Under the pieces are notes generated by a model. It did not search any database and was not told the DNA's origin. It saw only the letters and a program-made list of their open reading frames with translations. This document shows positions 43,386 to 54,761 of a stretch of 64,000 nt of DNA, in pieces (position 1 is the first letter of the stretch; each line of letters starts with the position of its first letter). Origin of the DNA: Apiospora phragmitis (taxonomy: Eukaryota > Ascomycota > Sordariomycetes > Amphisphaeriales > Apiosporaceae); the NCBI GenBank assembly GCA_038363925.1, contig JAQQWL010000018.1, forward strand, positions 310,001-374,000. Reading direction: 5' to 3'. Both the position numbers and the translations under genes were made by a program.

Positions 43386-45793
43386 ATTGCCTTGAACCGG
43401 GCGATACCCTGCGTGAACCTAAGCAACCCAAGTGCATACCAAAACGAAATAGCACATTCCTTCTTAAAAGAATTATGAAATAGCATGTGACGTCAGAGAA
43501 GCTAGTTTCAGATTAGCTAATAAACATTCCTTCTTGTTATGCTTTTTATGGGTGCCTTACCTGGGAACGGAGTGCTTCCGCCTTGCATATGCTTCAACCG
43601 AAAAGAAAGCGATATTGATGACTCGGGCATGCATGTGAAAATGCGAGTACGGTTGGTGATCTTGGCAGTCCTTATCCCTCCTGCTGTCCCTGTACAGTGC
43701 ATTCGGACATGTAGCGGTACAGTACCTACAGTAGCGAGGTTTTACAGAGCCGTAGGAGAAATGCATCTCCAGGGCTTACTGTACATGTACATACCGCTAC
43801 AGTTACTGTATGCAAGTACCGAACAACACTTGTATTACCATGTTCTGCTCCACTGTCTGAAGTGAGCGGTTGTGTCCTCTATCTATCACCTTGGCGTGCA
43901 TTGGAACCCTTGGGATGCGCATGAACGATCCCACATTGAATGCTCCCACATTGGGTGCGAGGATCCGATCAGGTGAACATAATTTCATGCGGCAGGAAAG
44001 GTCAGTAGCTGGCGATAGCAGCCGGGGAAGATGCTGGGCAACAGTTGTAGGTCAATTCGATGCCCACCCGGTTACTTGGACCGCAAGAGGTAGTTGGCGA
44101 AGGCGACGATACGGAACGAGCTACGATGGGGTAGTTAGATGGACTTCACTCCTACGCCGCAAGTCGTCTACGTTGTAGATATTCTGCAGGGCAAGCCTGC
44201 TTGAAGATAGGCGTTTCTCTGCAGAGAATCTCACCGATCGATGGAGAGGGGCGGGGCACTGCTATTGGTATCGGTAGGCTGGTCAGGTCGCTTGGCGCCT
44301 CGTATAACTGATTCCTTGACCCAACGTTCGGGCCGTCCCCTTCCAATTGGCCGTTAGTCAACAGTCATCACGCAGCACCGCTACCGAAAATTATGTCGCT
44401 GGAATGAGTTCAAGCATGCTCGGCATGCCGAATCGGCAGCAATCACGTCCTTGGAGCATGGATTTGTTCGATTTGCGGAACAGCCGCAGAGGTGATATGT
44501 AGTCTAGTAGTTGACTTCGTAGGCGGGGTGTAACAATAAAATATACTAGGACTAGGTTCATGCGGCGTTACCATCTGGCCTGCCAGGAACGAGATCGTGT
44601 GCAAGGGGCTTAGGGATGGTAGTTTAGAATACATATTTTATGCACATTCAGAATGACGGGCCTGGCTCTTTGTTGACCGTGTTCGTTCCCTATTTGTACT
44701 GACTGCATCTCGTAACGGGGTATCTGCGTCACTTGTCGGTTCCGAGTGCCCGAGATTGACTGAGCTAGAAGAAAGCCTGCAGACGCTGATGCTGGGTCTG
44801 GCACGCCCACCTAGCTGTGCCAGCCAGGGCCGTCATACCGTAGTACTGCCGGTGAATTATTAGGCCATATCGGTAAGCAAGCGCTGGTAGGCCATAGCAA
44901 CCTGGCGGCATTCCGGTTACCTCCTTTGCATGACTCGTGCCGAGTCTTGTTCTCTCCCGACCGTAGGTAACCAACCAACAGCAGAGGCAACAGCAGAGGC
45001 GGCATGGTTCATTGTGCCAAGCGTAAGCTGGAATGCTGCCACGAAATTGCGGTCCATGTAGCCGGAACCCAATCAGCGGCCTTCACGGTCATGCCTGCAT
45101 CCGGTGACGGTCAGTCGTCGCTGCTGCGGGGTATGGCACTGCACAGGAAGAGAAAAGCAACGAAGCGACTTTGAGCGTCACCGCCCCGCGCTCGATTGCT
45201 CAGCATCCGGGCTGTCATTGCTGTTTTTCGTCACAATGTTGGAGGCAAGAGAATGGAAGTCGCATTAGAGTTAACTGGACTACTCGGGCCGGCTTCTGTT
45301 CTGACCGACCCATTAGGGTGTGGAGCGACTGGTCTTGCGGCAGGGCTATCTTATGGGTCGCGACAAGTCTCACTAGCGAGCCATGGCCGGGGTAAATGGA
45401 GCATACAGAAGCCCCATTGTACCCATCGCCACTAGTCAATCAATGCAAGCGCTTGGATACTCTAGGAAACGAATCGCAAGAAGTCGGCCGTCAAGGTGCA
45501 TTAGTTAGGAATCAGAACGAGCCAACATCAGAGCCAGTCCGTTCAGCCAGCCATTTGTCTACTTGCCCCAACTATGCCAGAACAGCCGAGCGAAATGAGT
45601 AGGACGCCATGCGACATCTTCGAAGGGCGCTAGTAGAGGGATAGTAGAGTAAAATGCGAACTCCTGCGTAGCTGGCAAAATCTCCTACATTGCTACTTAG
45701 ACATTGGGTCACTCGCCCTGGTATGCGAACAGCCGGACCATGGTGGTGACAGTGGCCTTGCGGCCTCAGATCCAATCCTCCGCGTAGAATGTA
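43386..45793. other. Gene-free stretch
   Basis: No convincing ORF. 43695-43830 is rich in TACAGTA-type words (CGGTACAGTACCTACAGTAG, GTACATGTACATACCGCTAC), similar to the ends of the dispersed module. The remainder holds only short unsupported ORFs and looks like decayed repeat sequence. Confidence 0.4.
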
Positions 45794-46154
45794 TTATAGG
45801 TACTCCCCACTGCATGCGGCTATGAGGTCCAAACGCGCCGATAGGGTGCGTCCTGGAAATGTATTGACGGCCCAGGTACGTTTACTGTGCGACGGCCGTT
45901 CCGTTGTGGCCGAGAAATGGGGCCGTCGCGCCTTGAGGAGGTTGTAGGGATTGCGGACGGATACTGTTGGGGAGTTGGAATCACACAGTCGTTGTTGAGC
46001 GCATCGTGCGACGGAGGGCATGTCTTGTTGACTGGTAATGCAACAGGTGGAGTAGCCTATTGATGGAATATGAGACTGAGGGGTATCAGGCAATAGGCTT
46101 AAAGTATGTAGCGTAGTGGCGGCAAGAGGAGATGGATGGGAAGTAAAGAAGGAG

Positions 46155-46620
46155 GGAGAGGAAGAGAGAGGCGGAACGAGGAGAAGGGGGAGGAGAGTGA
46201 GAGAGAGGGAACAAGAGAGGGAACAAGAGAGGGAACAAGAGAGGGAACAAGAGAGGGAACAAGAGAGGGAACAAGAGAGGGAACAAGAGAGGGCGAGAGA
46301 GGGTGAGGGCAAGAGAGACGAGGGCACGAGACAGACGGGGGAACGAGAGAGGGCGAGGGAACGAGAGAGGGCGAGGGAACGAGAGAGGGCGAGGGGAACG
46401 AGAGAGGGCGAGGGAACGAGAGAGGGCGAGGGAATGGGCGAGAGGGGGTGAGAGGGGGGCGGGAGCGAGACAGACGGGGAACGAGAGAGGGCGAGGGAAC
46501 GAGAGAGGGCGAGGGAACGAGAGAGGGCGAGGGAACGAGAGAGGGCGAGGGGAACGAGAGAGGGCGAGGGAATGGGCGAGAGGGGGTGAGAGGGGGGCGG
46601 GAGCGAGAAAGGGAGTGAGA
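46155..46620 (+). repeat. GA-rich tandem arrays
   Basis: 46190-46290 repeats GAGGGAACAAGA (12 bp, about eight units). 46340-46430 and 46478-46575 repeat GGGAACGAGAGAGGGCGA (18 bp), each ending in the same GAATGGGCGAGAGGGGGTGA block, so the larger unit was duplicated. Periods are multiples of three, so long ORFs open on both strands (Arg/Glu on plus, Ser/Leu/Pro on minus). I do not call these genes. Confidence 0.85.
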
Positions 46621-46994
46621 GCGAAGCAAGGGAGCAAGTGAAGGTAAGGAAAGGTGTGAAGGGGGAAAGAGAGGAGGGACAAACATGGCCCAGAAGGCGA
46701 AGAGGAGGCATAGATGCAGGAATAGATCCTGGACCGGAAGCAGGCGAAAGGGCAGCTTTGGCTACCCATATGCGGTCAAGTAGAGGCAAGAAAGAGTTCC
46801 AACGGCCGCCCGCACTGAAACGGTCGAACCTGACCACCCGGATAATCAAGAGGGCACCGTTTGTGCCGCATGGGGGCTGGGCCTCCCTAGACCAGCCGAC
46901 CCCCCGACAAGCAGCACCAGAACCGGTCCAAAGCCAGCCCATGGATAGTAGCCCGTGACGGACAGGGGCCACCGACCCGTGGGTCTTGGCGGCG

Positions 46995-47045
46995 CGCTGC
47001 GACTATATAAGGGTGACCTGCCTCCCACCATTGCCAGTAGTTTTC
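46995..47045 (+). promoter_or_regulatory. TATA-box promoter before a minisatellite
   Basis: GCGACTATATAAGGGTGAC at about 47000, followed 35-40 bp later by a CT-rich TTTTCTCTTCCTTCTTCG. Looks like a core promoter firing into the repeats at 47090-47850. Confidence 0.45.
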
Positions 47046-47084
47046 TCTTCCTTCTTCGCGCCTCCGCCCGGAGCGCCGGCCACC

Positions 47085-47850
47085 CTTGCAGCTTGAACAG
47101 ACTCCTCTTGGCACCCTGCGGCTTGAACAGACTCCTCCTGGAGGCCTTGCGGCTTGAACAGACTCCTCTCGGCGCCCTGCGGCTTGAACAGACTCCTGCT
47201 TGCAGCTTGTCTGACTCCCGCCTGTGTTGTCCAAGAGCTTGAACTGACTCCCGCTCGTGTCGATCAGGGGCTTGAACTGACTCCCGCTTGTGTTGTCCGA
47301 GAGCTTGAACTGACTCCCGCTCGTGTCGATCAGGAGCTTGAACTGACTCCCGCTTGTGTTGTCCGAGAGCTTGAACTGACTCCCGCTCGTGTCGATCAGG
47401 AGCTTGAACTGACTCCCGCTTGTGTTGTCCAAGAGCTTGAACTGACTCCTGCTCGGTGGTCTTTGGGATTCTTCTTCTTCCCACTCTGGCAGCTCGACAG
47501 ACTCCTGCTTGACGATCCTGCGGCTTGAACAGACTCCTGCCGGCGCCCTGCAGCTTGAACAGACTCCCCCTGGAGGCCTTGCGGCTTGAACAGACTCCTC
47601 TCGGCGCCCTGCGGCTTGAACAGACTCCCCCTGGAGGCCTTGCGGCTTGAACAGACTCCTCTTGGCGCCTTGCGGTTTGAACAGACTCCTGCTTGCAGCT
47701 TGTCTGACTCCCGCCTGTGTTGTCCAAGAGCTTGAACTGACTCCCGCTCGTGTCGATCAGGGGCTTGAACTGACTCCCGCTTGTGTTGTCCAAGAGCTTG
47801 AACTGACTCCCGCTTGTGTTGTCCAGAAGCTTGAACTGACTCCTGTCGGG
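47085..47850 (+). repeat. Minisatellite built on CTTGAACTGACTCC units
   Basis: Two sub-arrays. Units of about 30 bp, CTTGAACAGACTCCTC plus a GGCGCCCTGCGG-like end, lie at 47090-47215 and 47515-47700. Alternating 33-bp units, GCTTGAACTGACTCCCGCTC and GCTTGAACTGACTCCCGCTT types, lie at 47230-47450 and 47725-47850. All periods are multiples of three, so both strands stay open (minus frame reads ESVQALGQHKRESVQAPDRH). No start codon context or domain supports a protein. Confidence 0.85.
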
Positions 47851-48494
47851 CTGGTTGATGGTCTTTTTGCTCGGTCTCCCTCCTGCGGTCGAGTCATCTC
47901 CTGCGAGAGGGGTATCGGGCCTGGCTCTGGCGTCCGCAGTTCGAGTCATCTCCTGCCCGCCTTTGCCACCCGGGTTTTCCTCCTACATTCGAGCATCTCA
48001 TGTACCGAGGTTTTTCCCTGCATCTGCTAGTGGCAGTGCGGTCAGCGAAGCCGGCCTCTGCGCCTGTACGTGGTGCTGGCTACGAACCTGTTGGCGCGGA
48101 TCGGGCAGTCCCGACCCCGTGAGCAGAGCCAATGCAGAGACGCGACTAGGATAGATGAATATACTACATTGGCGGATACTTACATACATACATAGCACTC
48201 CGCGCCCTCTCCTTCGTGCTTCTTGAATGGCAAATCGTCGCCGCCGCCCGTAGCTTTCCTAATCCTGCGCCTTGGTCCTGCGCCTATGCGGCCACTCGCT
48301 CTCGTAGTGTAGCATTGACTGCATAGATCCATGTGGTTTGGCAACACGTACTTGTCAAGGCGTAATGCGGTGGACATGCCGCCGCCAAAACCGCTCATGC
48401 TCATTCGCCAGTGCAATATGTACCTGCGTGCATCTGGGGTCGAAATGACTGCGGTTGGTGTTGAGCAGGCTAAAAAGTTGTATTGGCAACACTG

Positions 48495-48600
48495 GAATTG
48501 GCGACACCAGAATGGACGTACGCCAAGATGGGCGTACGCCAGAATGAAGTCCGCCAGAATGGAGTCCGCCAGAATGGAGTTCGCCAGAATGGACGTTCAC
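48495..48600 (+). repeat. Tandem GCCAGAATGGAGTCC units
   Basis: About six imperfect 15-bp units (CGCCAGAATGGAGTC and variants, including CGCCAAGATGGGCGTA). The reading frame through them (ARMKSARMESARMEF) is a repeat artefact. Confidence 0.75.
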
Positions 48601-49443
48601 CTGGACGGAGTTCATCAAACTGGACGCACCCGGAACTGGCCCACGAGCATGCACGGCCTTGCTGCTTCGTCTCTCCTTCAAGGTCTTGAACACCTCACGC
48701 GCTGTTCCCGGCCCTTGGTCACAATGTCGCCCATGCAATCCTGCAGGCATCTAGACTGGCTCAGGAACAGGGCAGTCAGTGGCGCGCCGAAACCGTCCAG
48801 CCTCTAAATGGGCGGCCCAGAAGCAGCACCGAAAGGGCTGTTCACGCGCGAGGGCGGAAGCGCTGCTGGAGCAGTTCGGGGGTGGGGAGCAGCCAGCCCA
48901 GAACTGGATCCTAGCCCCGGTCGACCTCGTTCTGCAGGACCGTAGGACGGATAACGCCTCTGAGTCAGAATCCACGCCAGAACACGGTGCTACGTCCCAC
49001 ACGTAGAGTCCGGAACTGACGGCAGCTGCAGATGAGCCGCTTGCTCACGAGTAGGCCAAAAATCCTTTACTGCTGGCGGCTCTCGGTACAGGCTCACTTC
49101 GGCCCTCTGCTCCACGTCTGCTCTGTGTTGGATGCTGCCAACTCGGCTCTCCCACGCATGGCTATGCTCAACAAGTCGTGCTTCGTCCAGAACTTCGCCT
49201 CTGTCCATAAGTGTAAGTTATGGATCAGTACTTCCAACTGGAAATCCCAATTCCGTGTAAATTGTGCTGGGCTAGCATCTATGTTTGCTGCTTCATTACA
49301 GAACCGCACGAATTTGGCCACATAAATACCACTTACGGGGTCGAGGCTCCGTCAGTGAGTTGCAGATTCCATTATCTTTCGTCGCCTTGCTCTCATCCAC
49401 CGGTAACTTCCTCCGTCCGCCTATCGCTTCCATCCACGCCGAC
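48601..49443. other. Intergenic with TATA-like element
   Basis: No supported gene. A stretch at about 49011-49055 (GGAACTGACGGCAGCTGCAG) resembles 15.76 kb. CACATAAATACCACTT at about 49320 is a TATA-like promoter for the gene starting at 49444; the leader is CT-rich. Confidence 0.4.
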
Positions 49444-50159
49444 ATGCTCCCTTCGCAGCGATACGGTATGCAGCGTCCGCGCCAGCCACGGCAGGGCCGA
49501 CCATCAGCAGGCCACGCCACCACTGCGCCCGCGACTGCACCCGCAACTGCGTCTGCGCCCAAGACCGTCGCTCCTTCTGCAACGCAGCTCGAGCCTCCAA
49601 ACCAACAACCACTGTCCTTTCCAGACGTTCCCAACTTCTTTGATGACCAACAAGACCTCGACCCAGGCCCTTTCAGCTCCCCGTCACCGTAGGTCCCCCC
49701 ACATCCAGTCCGCGCGTTGTACTGAAAAGGAAGAACGTCGGGCGATACCCAAGAACTGCTGGACAAGGTGTATGAGCTGCTGCACAAGGTCAACGCCGTC
49801 CAGTCCGAGCTGGCCCACCACAACGAGAAGTAAGTCTATCCCCGCCCTTGTACGGCATAGCTCTCCTACTCACGCACGCCCACATCTCGCCAGATTCACG
49901 ACTTTGTAGGTCTCCACCGCCGTCGCAACAAAGTATACATCTGACCACAGGTACCCGAACAGCACACAGAAGGTCGAACAGCTGTAAGTCGCCGTGTGTT
50001 CAGCCCTGCACAAATCTTTCTACTGACATCGAGTACAGGTTCCTGCAGCAAACCCAGAGGGTCACGGGCTGGTTGTCGCAGGTGAAAGCCCTGTTTGAGC
50101 GATTCGTCCACGTGGCCGACGCCAATCCCTTGGGCGACACCTTTTTCGATGAGGTATAA
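49444..50159 (+). CDS. Microexon gene 2: small coiled-coil protein in five exons
   Basis: Exons 49444-49688, 49734-49829, 49894-49905 (12 nt), 49951-49983 (33 nt) and 50039-50159. Introns are 45, 64, 45 and 55 bp, with branch sites TACTGAA, CTACTCAC, CTGACC and TACTGAC, and all phase 2. The joined frame is 507 nt (168 residues). The N-terminus is Pro/Ala/Thr/Gln-rich (SAGHATTAPATAPATASAPK). Then TSGDTQELLDKVYELLHKVN, AVQSELAHHNEK/FTTL/YPNSTQKVEQL/FLQQTQRVTGWLSQVK and ALFERFVHVADANPLG form a long amphipathic helix. No known domain. The design matches the gene at 33.7-34.4 kb, although I see no residue-level similarity between the two coils. Confidence 0.65.
49894..49905 (+). other. 12-nt microexon
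   Basis: Flanked by ATCTCGCCAG and GTAGGT; encodes (K)FTT(L). Phase 2 both sides. Without it the flanking reading frame is unchanged. Confidence 0.6.
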
Positions 50160-51006
50160 GACTTGAGACAGGGAGTGTTGGGGCGAATTGGGCCATTCGC
50201 AAACATGATGACCCCTTGGCGCGGAACCGTGTTGTCTTCTGGCATTGTATGTGTCGACCGCTGGTGCTCCACTCCTCTGCCAATAGCTGACCTTTTGTTG
50301 TCTCGTTTATCGGGTCTCTATGAACCACGTAGTGGTGCTCGGCTGTCGGGTGGAACTCGTCGGTGGGATGCGTCTATCGCGCGATGCATGCAGGTCGGTC
50401 GTGGCAATGTCTATCACGCTGGTTTCGTGGGGGCTGGGTAGCCTCGTTCAGCCTCAAGGAGTCACTGTGCGCCGGCGCGCTTCGGGGTTCGTTGGTCATT
50501 CGAAACAGTGAACAACAACCGTGTGGCTATACTGTCGTCTCTCTTGCAACACAGAAGTGACGGTCACCTCAACTGGTATTCTTGGTAGTAACTGTCGTCA
50601 TGCTGCCGTGCTCAAGTCGCCAGCTTGTCCCCGCTCCTGTTGTGCTCGCCGCCATGCAGTGCGGATTTTGACTCATGTTGTCGGTTGTCGGTGGTCGGTC
50701 GTCGGTCATCGGCGTACGTTATGCGGCGCATTGCCAGCGCGACACGGATAATCGTCTTTTTCGTGCCCTTCAATCACGTCGCTGTGTCGGATAAGAAGCT
50801 AATCATGGCATTTGCTACTGTTTTGACCTTCGCTCGTAATTGAACAGGTAGCCCACCCCCACCATGGCACAGCCGCGTTTTCCTGTGGCTAACACCAGCC
50901 ACCCCCTTAACCCGCTTCTTCCACCGTCCAATATTCATAAGAAGAAAGTCAATTCCAGACGGATGAGCCCACCGAGGTAGATACCTTCTGTCATTAAGGT
51001 ACATGA
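50160..51006. other. Intergenic with dispersed repeat
   Basis: 50843-50940 matches 24715-24805 (CCCCCTTAACCCGCTTCTTC, preceded by GGCACAGCCG). GTCGGT-rich words at 50685-50710. No gene seen. Confidence 0.4.
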
Positions 51007-52377
51007 TTAGGTCGTGCGGTTTGTAGAGGAGTCGAACATAGTATTCCCTTCTATATCATAAGATGTATTCGGATGCTGAGAAGAGCTGTTGTCGTCAGAT
51101 GCCACATGTCTAGTGTTGCTGTCATAAATAGCCCCATGCTGGAACGATGCTGCTGATGCCGCTAGGGAATCATACATCAATTGCGCGTTGAACGAGCTGT
51201 GGCCCATCCTAGGGCCATCGAGCAGTCCATTGCTGGGCATGCCGCTACTCGGGATGACCGGCGTATTGCTCATGTGGCTCTCGCTAATAGATAATATAGA
51301 CTTATAGCTGCTGTGCCCGCTACCGTTAGTGTAATAATCATTGTTAGTTATCGTGTTATGCCGCGGCGAGGGCATTTGCATCGAAGAGAAGTTCGGTGGC
51401 TGTGCTGGCAAACGAGAGGCTTCGTAGCGGGCTGGGCGAGGGAAAGAAACCGGCGGGGGCGGTAAAGTATGAGGAGTCACGGCATACGAATCGGGTTGCA
51501 TATGATAATCTGTAGTCCATCCTGTCTGGTAGCCGTGATGTACGTTGGGTATGTACGTGGACCGAGACCCAGCTCCGTATGGGTTCATATCGGGCGGAAT
51601 ATGGCCTTGGGCGATGAGCACTCGCATCCGGTCGTCCATGATTAGCTCGTAGCCATCAACCGGGACACGGATGTTCCCGGCCGAGATCAAGGCAGCGCGT
51701 GGCGTGATATGCTGTAACTCAGGGGACTCCAAGGGGGTGCGTAGTTTCTTTTGAACCACGTCGTCAATGTTGTAATACGAGACGAGGTGATGTTGCATGC
51801 CTTTATACTGCACACTAATCGTCTTCTTTACCAGGCCATCCGGCTTGAATTGGTAGCTGTCCACGAGAGATCCCACCAAGGCTTTCTCAGCGTCCTTGTT
51901 GTTACTCGACGCATCCGAATACTGGGAAGCTAAGCCGCCCATATTCATATCACTGAAGCGAACCGAGTTTGCCCTGGAGTTGGTGGTGGGTTTCGATACT
52001 CCATTGGTGCTCTTGTTGTCCTTCTTCATGGCCCTCTTCTTCTCGCCCGGTTGGAAAGGTCTATCAAGTTCGCGGTACAGCATAAAGTTGCCCAACATGC
52101 GGCTAGGGCTCCATGGGACGCCATCGGTCCACCGCTTGATGCCGCTCGAGTGCTCCTCATATATTAACACGTTGCCGCTGCGAATCAGGTTCGCTCGCTC
52201 TCGGTCATGTGGCCGACGAGGTACGCGAGATATGTGGCCAGTCAGACACGCTTCGAACAGAACGAGGGCGTCCATCGTCGAGCTGATGTAGCCGAAAAAT
52301 GTCGGCTGTAATGTGGCCCCAGTCGATGTGTGGTGATGATGGTGAGCCATCGCCCCTCTCGCCACTGTGTCCGACAT
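51007..52377 (-). CDS. Gti1/Pac2 (WOPR) family transcriptional regulator
   Basis: Uninterrupted 456-codon ORF from ATG 52377. WOPRa: LQPTFFGYISSTMDALVLFE, HVPRRPHDRERANLIRSGN-type block, IKRWTDGVPWSPSRMLGNFM and YRELDRPFQPGEKKRAMKK (about residues 23-120). WOPRb: KPDGLVKKTISVQYKGMQHH and LVSYYNIDDV (about 175-215). This is the architecture of Wor1/Ryp1/Mit1 and the Fusarium Sge1 regulators, which bind DNA and control morphological switching and virulence-gene expression. The C-terminal half is Ser/Asn/Tyr/Pro-rich, normal for the family. KRWTDG matches the family's proposed PKA-site region. A long 5' leader is likely. Confidence 0.95.
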   Translation of the reverse strand: MSDTVARGAMAHHHHHTSTGATLQPTFFGYISSTMDALVLFEACLTGHISRVPRRPHDRERANLIRSGNVLIYEEHSSGIKRWTDGVPWSPSRMLGNFMLYRELDRPFQPGEKKRAMKKDNKSTNGVSKPTTNSRANSVRFSDMNMGGLASQYSDASSNNKDAEKALVGSLVDSYQFKPDGLVKKTISVQYKGMQHHLVSYYNIDDVVQKKLRTPLESPELQHITPRAALISAGNIRVPVDGYELIMDDRMRVLIAQGHIPPDMNPYGAGSRSTYIPNVHHGYQTGWTTDYHMQPDSYAVTPHTLPPPPVSFPRPARYEASRLPAQPPNFSSMQMPSPRHNTITNNDYYTNGSGHSSYKSILSISESHMSNTPVIPSSGMPSNGLLDGPRMGHSSFNAQLMYDSLAASAASFQHGAIYDSNTRHVASDDNSSSQHPNTSYDIEGNTMFDSSTNRTT

Positions 52378-54435
52378 GATGGTAGCCTAGACGATAGGAG
52401 TCGACTGATACCACGACAGCAGGCCCTGTTGAGAGAAACTTTAGAGGAGAGCAAGCTGTATCTATCTAAATATTTCCGCACGAGGTTGAGCAAAAGGTGA
52501 TTCTTTTGTGACAGGTAAGTTGGTGAACAAGAAGATGATGGTTCGAAAAGGCCCAGCACAAGTATAGTCCCTGGTACGTTTATAGGATGCCCAACAGGAA
52601 TTAAAGTACCGAGCCGTCAAAGTCAAGTCGTGATGTGCAATATAGGCGAAAGTGCAAAGAAAGATGTATGCTGGCCGTTTTAATGATTCTTGTTCGTGAG
52701 TTCGGTCTTATGTTAGAGGCCTGGGACCTTGACCTAGCGAGTCGAGAGAGGAAGAGAAGTATGCAGGCGAATTCCTGGCCTAGATTCTGGCGCGACTGGT
52801 AAATACGACCAATATGGTTTGTCCGGTTCGTATATGGTATCCTTTGATCTTTACGGGGATCCTTTTCAGCACACTGATGCGTAAATGTTTCTCCCTTCAG
52901 CTCACAAACTACGCAGCGACTCCACGCACAGCAAAGTCCAGCCGCGTCACTTCCCCTTCAAGAAGCTCTGTCGGATCGCAACGAGTGAGATTCTCTGTGG
53001 TAAGGCACACAAACTTCGCAAGCTGTTCGGAAGGACTTGGAGAGCGGTTACCACCTATTCTGCGCGAGTGAGAGCGGGATCGTCCACTGTCTTCCACTCG
53101 AGCGCTCCTTTTCCCTATGAGGGCTGAGATGCAGGTAAAGTCAAGTACCAGGATCAAACCAAGTACGGCGCGATTATGGAGCCTTTGGAGGTTCTGGGTC
53201 TATTAGGAGTGTCTTCTAGTGAGTGTGGTTGTGCCCTTATGTTGGAACCCCAGAAGGTCGAGACTGTTTTTGGCTGACCCAGGAAAGATGAACATAAGGC
53301 GTTCGTTCCAGTTTAGAGTGGAATGTGCTGTATACGTCGTAATCGAGTAACTTCACGGTTCCTAATAGTAGTAAGGGTAATTCGCGGCTCACACGTGGAC
53401 CGGAATTCTTCTACACCGTACAATAGTAGCCACCACTAAGGAGAAGAAGTAGTACGTGAGTGATCGAGTGAGCGAGCGAGCGGGTAAACGGGTGAGTAAG
53501 GTGCGCTGCGGTTGTTGGGCTCTCTGTACCCTGCTAAGGGGCTGTGGTGCGTGCGGGTGTATGTGTGTGGAAGATAAGTAGATGCATGAGGTGTGCAAGA
53601 TGGTCGCTGACGTCCGAAATATGCGCTGCAGAGCGACTTGGCTTGGATATGTCAATGGAGATTGCGCAGGACTCGACAAAGGCTTTCTTTGTGCGACACA
53701 GCATGTCACTAGATCAGCGGGCTGCCACGGCCCAAGAGTGCCGAGTGAGATTGTTAGACTTGAACGAAGACAAAGAAGGAAAAAAAAGTCGATAGGAAAG
53801 AAAAGGCAGTATTAATGCTAGCTGCCTATGAAGACGAGGACGATGGGGGTTTTCTAAAAAGGCAGTGCAGGGTTCCGGAGGCGTGGTTGTATGGCATGGC
53901 CCGGCGAATTAGTTGGCTGTGACAGTCCATTCATTGTCGCCGTGTTACTGGTGACGTATTGCTTATGGGCATGCTCCCAAAGTATGCTCCATCAACATTA
54001 GCCCTAGCAGTAGTGTCTCTAGTACGATCGTCTAGTTGGTCTGGGGTCCGATTGGCAGATTATTCATGTCTATCTCTCCTTCTGTGTCCCTAGATAGATC
54101 TCCCATAACATCGTACGAGTGGCTATTGGCTAGTGCGTTGCGTGCACGTGATACCCCTATCGTCGGTATTGGATACCCCTGAATCGGGTATACCAACAGT
54201 AATCTTGAAGTGGCTTGCGTTTTTGCTCATGGTGGCTCGGTCATAACTGCGAGTTAACCAAGCGACTACAGAGACTACAGAGACTACAGAGACTACAGAG
54301 ACTACAGAGACTACAGAGACTACAGAGACTACAGCGACAGCTGTCGTTTCCCAAATCTGACCTCCGCCACGGTCATTAGATTTAGATAGACCGTTCCGGA
54401 TGACTTCGAGTGTGACAGCCCTCTAACAGTGGCAG
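52378..54435. other. Long upstream region of the WOPR gene
   Basis: No supported gene over about 2 kb. Contains a GAGCGAGCGAGCGGG run at 53466-53482 and scattered short ORFs on both strands (for example 53389-53709 minus). Wor1-type genes often have long upstream regions, so this may be regulatory; that is inference. Confidence 0.4.
54262..54336 (+). repeat. ACTACAGAG tandem repeat
   Basis: Eight near-perfect 9-bp units from about 54265 to 54333, flanked by CGACTACAGAG and CTACAGCGACAG. Confidence 0.9.
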
Positions 54436-54439
54436 TCAA

Positions 54440-54736
54440 TCAACTTGATGAGCCTAGAGTGGGAGTATCCGGTGCTTTTGGTGCTCCTTCATCAGCGTCG
54501 GATGATGCTGGTGGGCCCTTTCTGATGGAGCCCGTATCTGTATATGAATGCCTTCTTTGGACCTCATACTTTCTGTATTGCCTAGGCTGACTTACTAAGA
54601 TACTCATGCTTCTTGCCATCCTGCTAGACACCTGGGGACAACCACTTACTTTAAATGGTTGACACAGAGAAGAATTGGGCCAATTTCGAGACAAGCGATG
54701 CCTACAGTCACGAAGATGAAATGCTCTACTTGGCAC
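54440..54736 (-). CDS. Possible small hypothetical protein or gene end
   Basis: 98-codon minus-strand frame without a convincing ATG. The C-terminal half (RRHSYTDTGSIRKGPPASSD) looks constrained. A GTAAGT at about 54656 and a TTAG at about 54597 could be an intron. Low confidence. Confidence 0.25.
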   Translation of the reverse strand: MPSRAFHLRDCRHRLSRNWPNSSLCQPFKVSGCPQVSSRMARSMSILVSQPRQYRKYEVQRRHSYTDTGSIRKGPPASSDADEGAPKAPDTPTLGSSS

Positions 54737-54761
54737 TGCAAGTTCCTGTAAGCGTCTGAAA

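Noticed and set aside
45794..46972. 392-codon minus-strand ORF rich in Ser/Leu/Pro/Phe
   Set aside because: Produced by the GA tandem arrays, whose unit lengths are multiples of three. No start context, no domain, and the opposite strand is equally open.
46846..47949. 367-codon minus-strand ORF with SVQALGQHKRE repeats
   Set aside because: Generated by the 30/33-bp minisatellite; the plus strand is also open. A TATA element faces the other way. Kept only as a repeat.
48331..48807. 158-codon plus-strand ORF
   Set aside because: Half of it is the 15-bp tandem repeat (ARMESARMEFARM); the rest has no support.
53389..53815. ORFs on both strands near 53.4-53.8 kb
   Set aside because: Composition follows simple GAGC and GA-rich runs; no conserved features.
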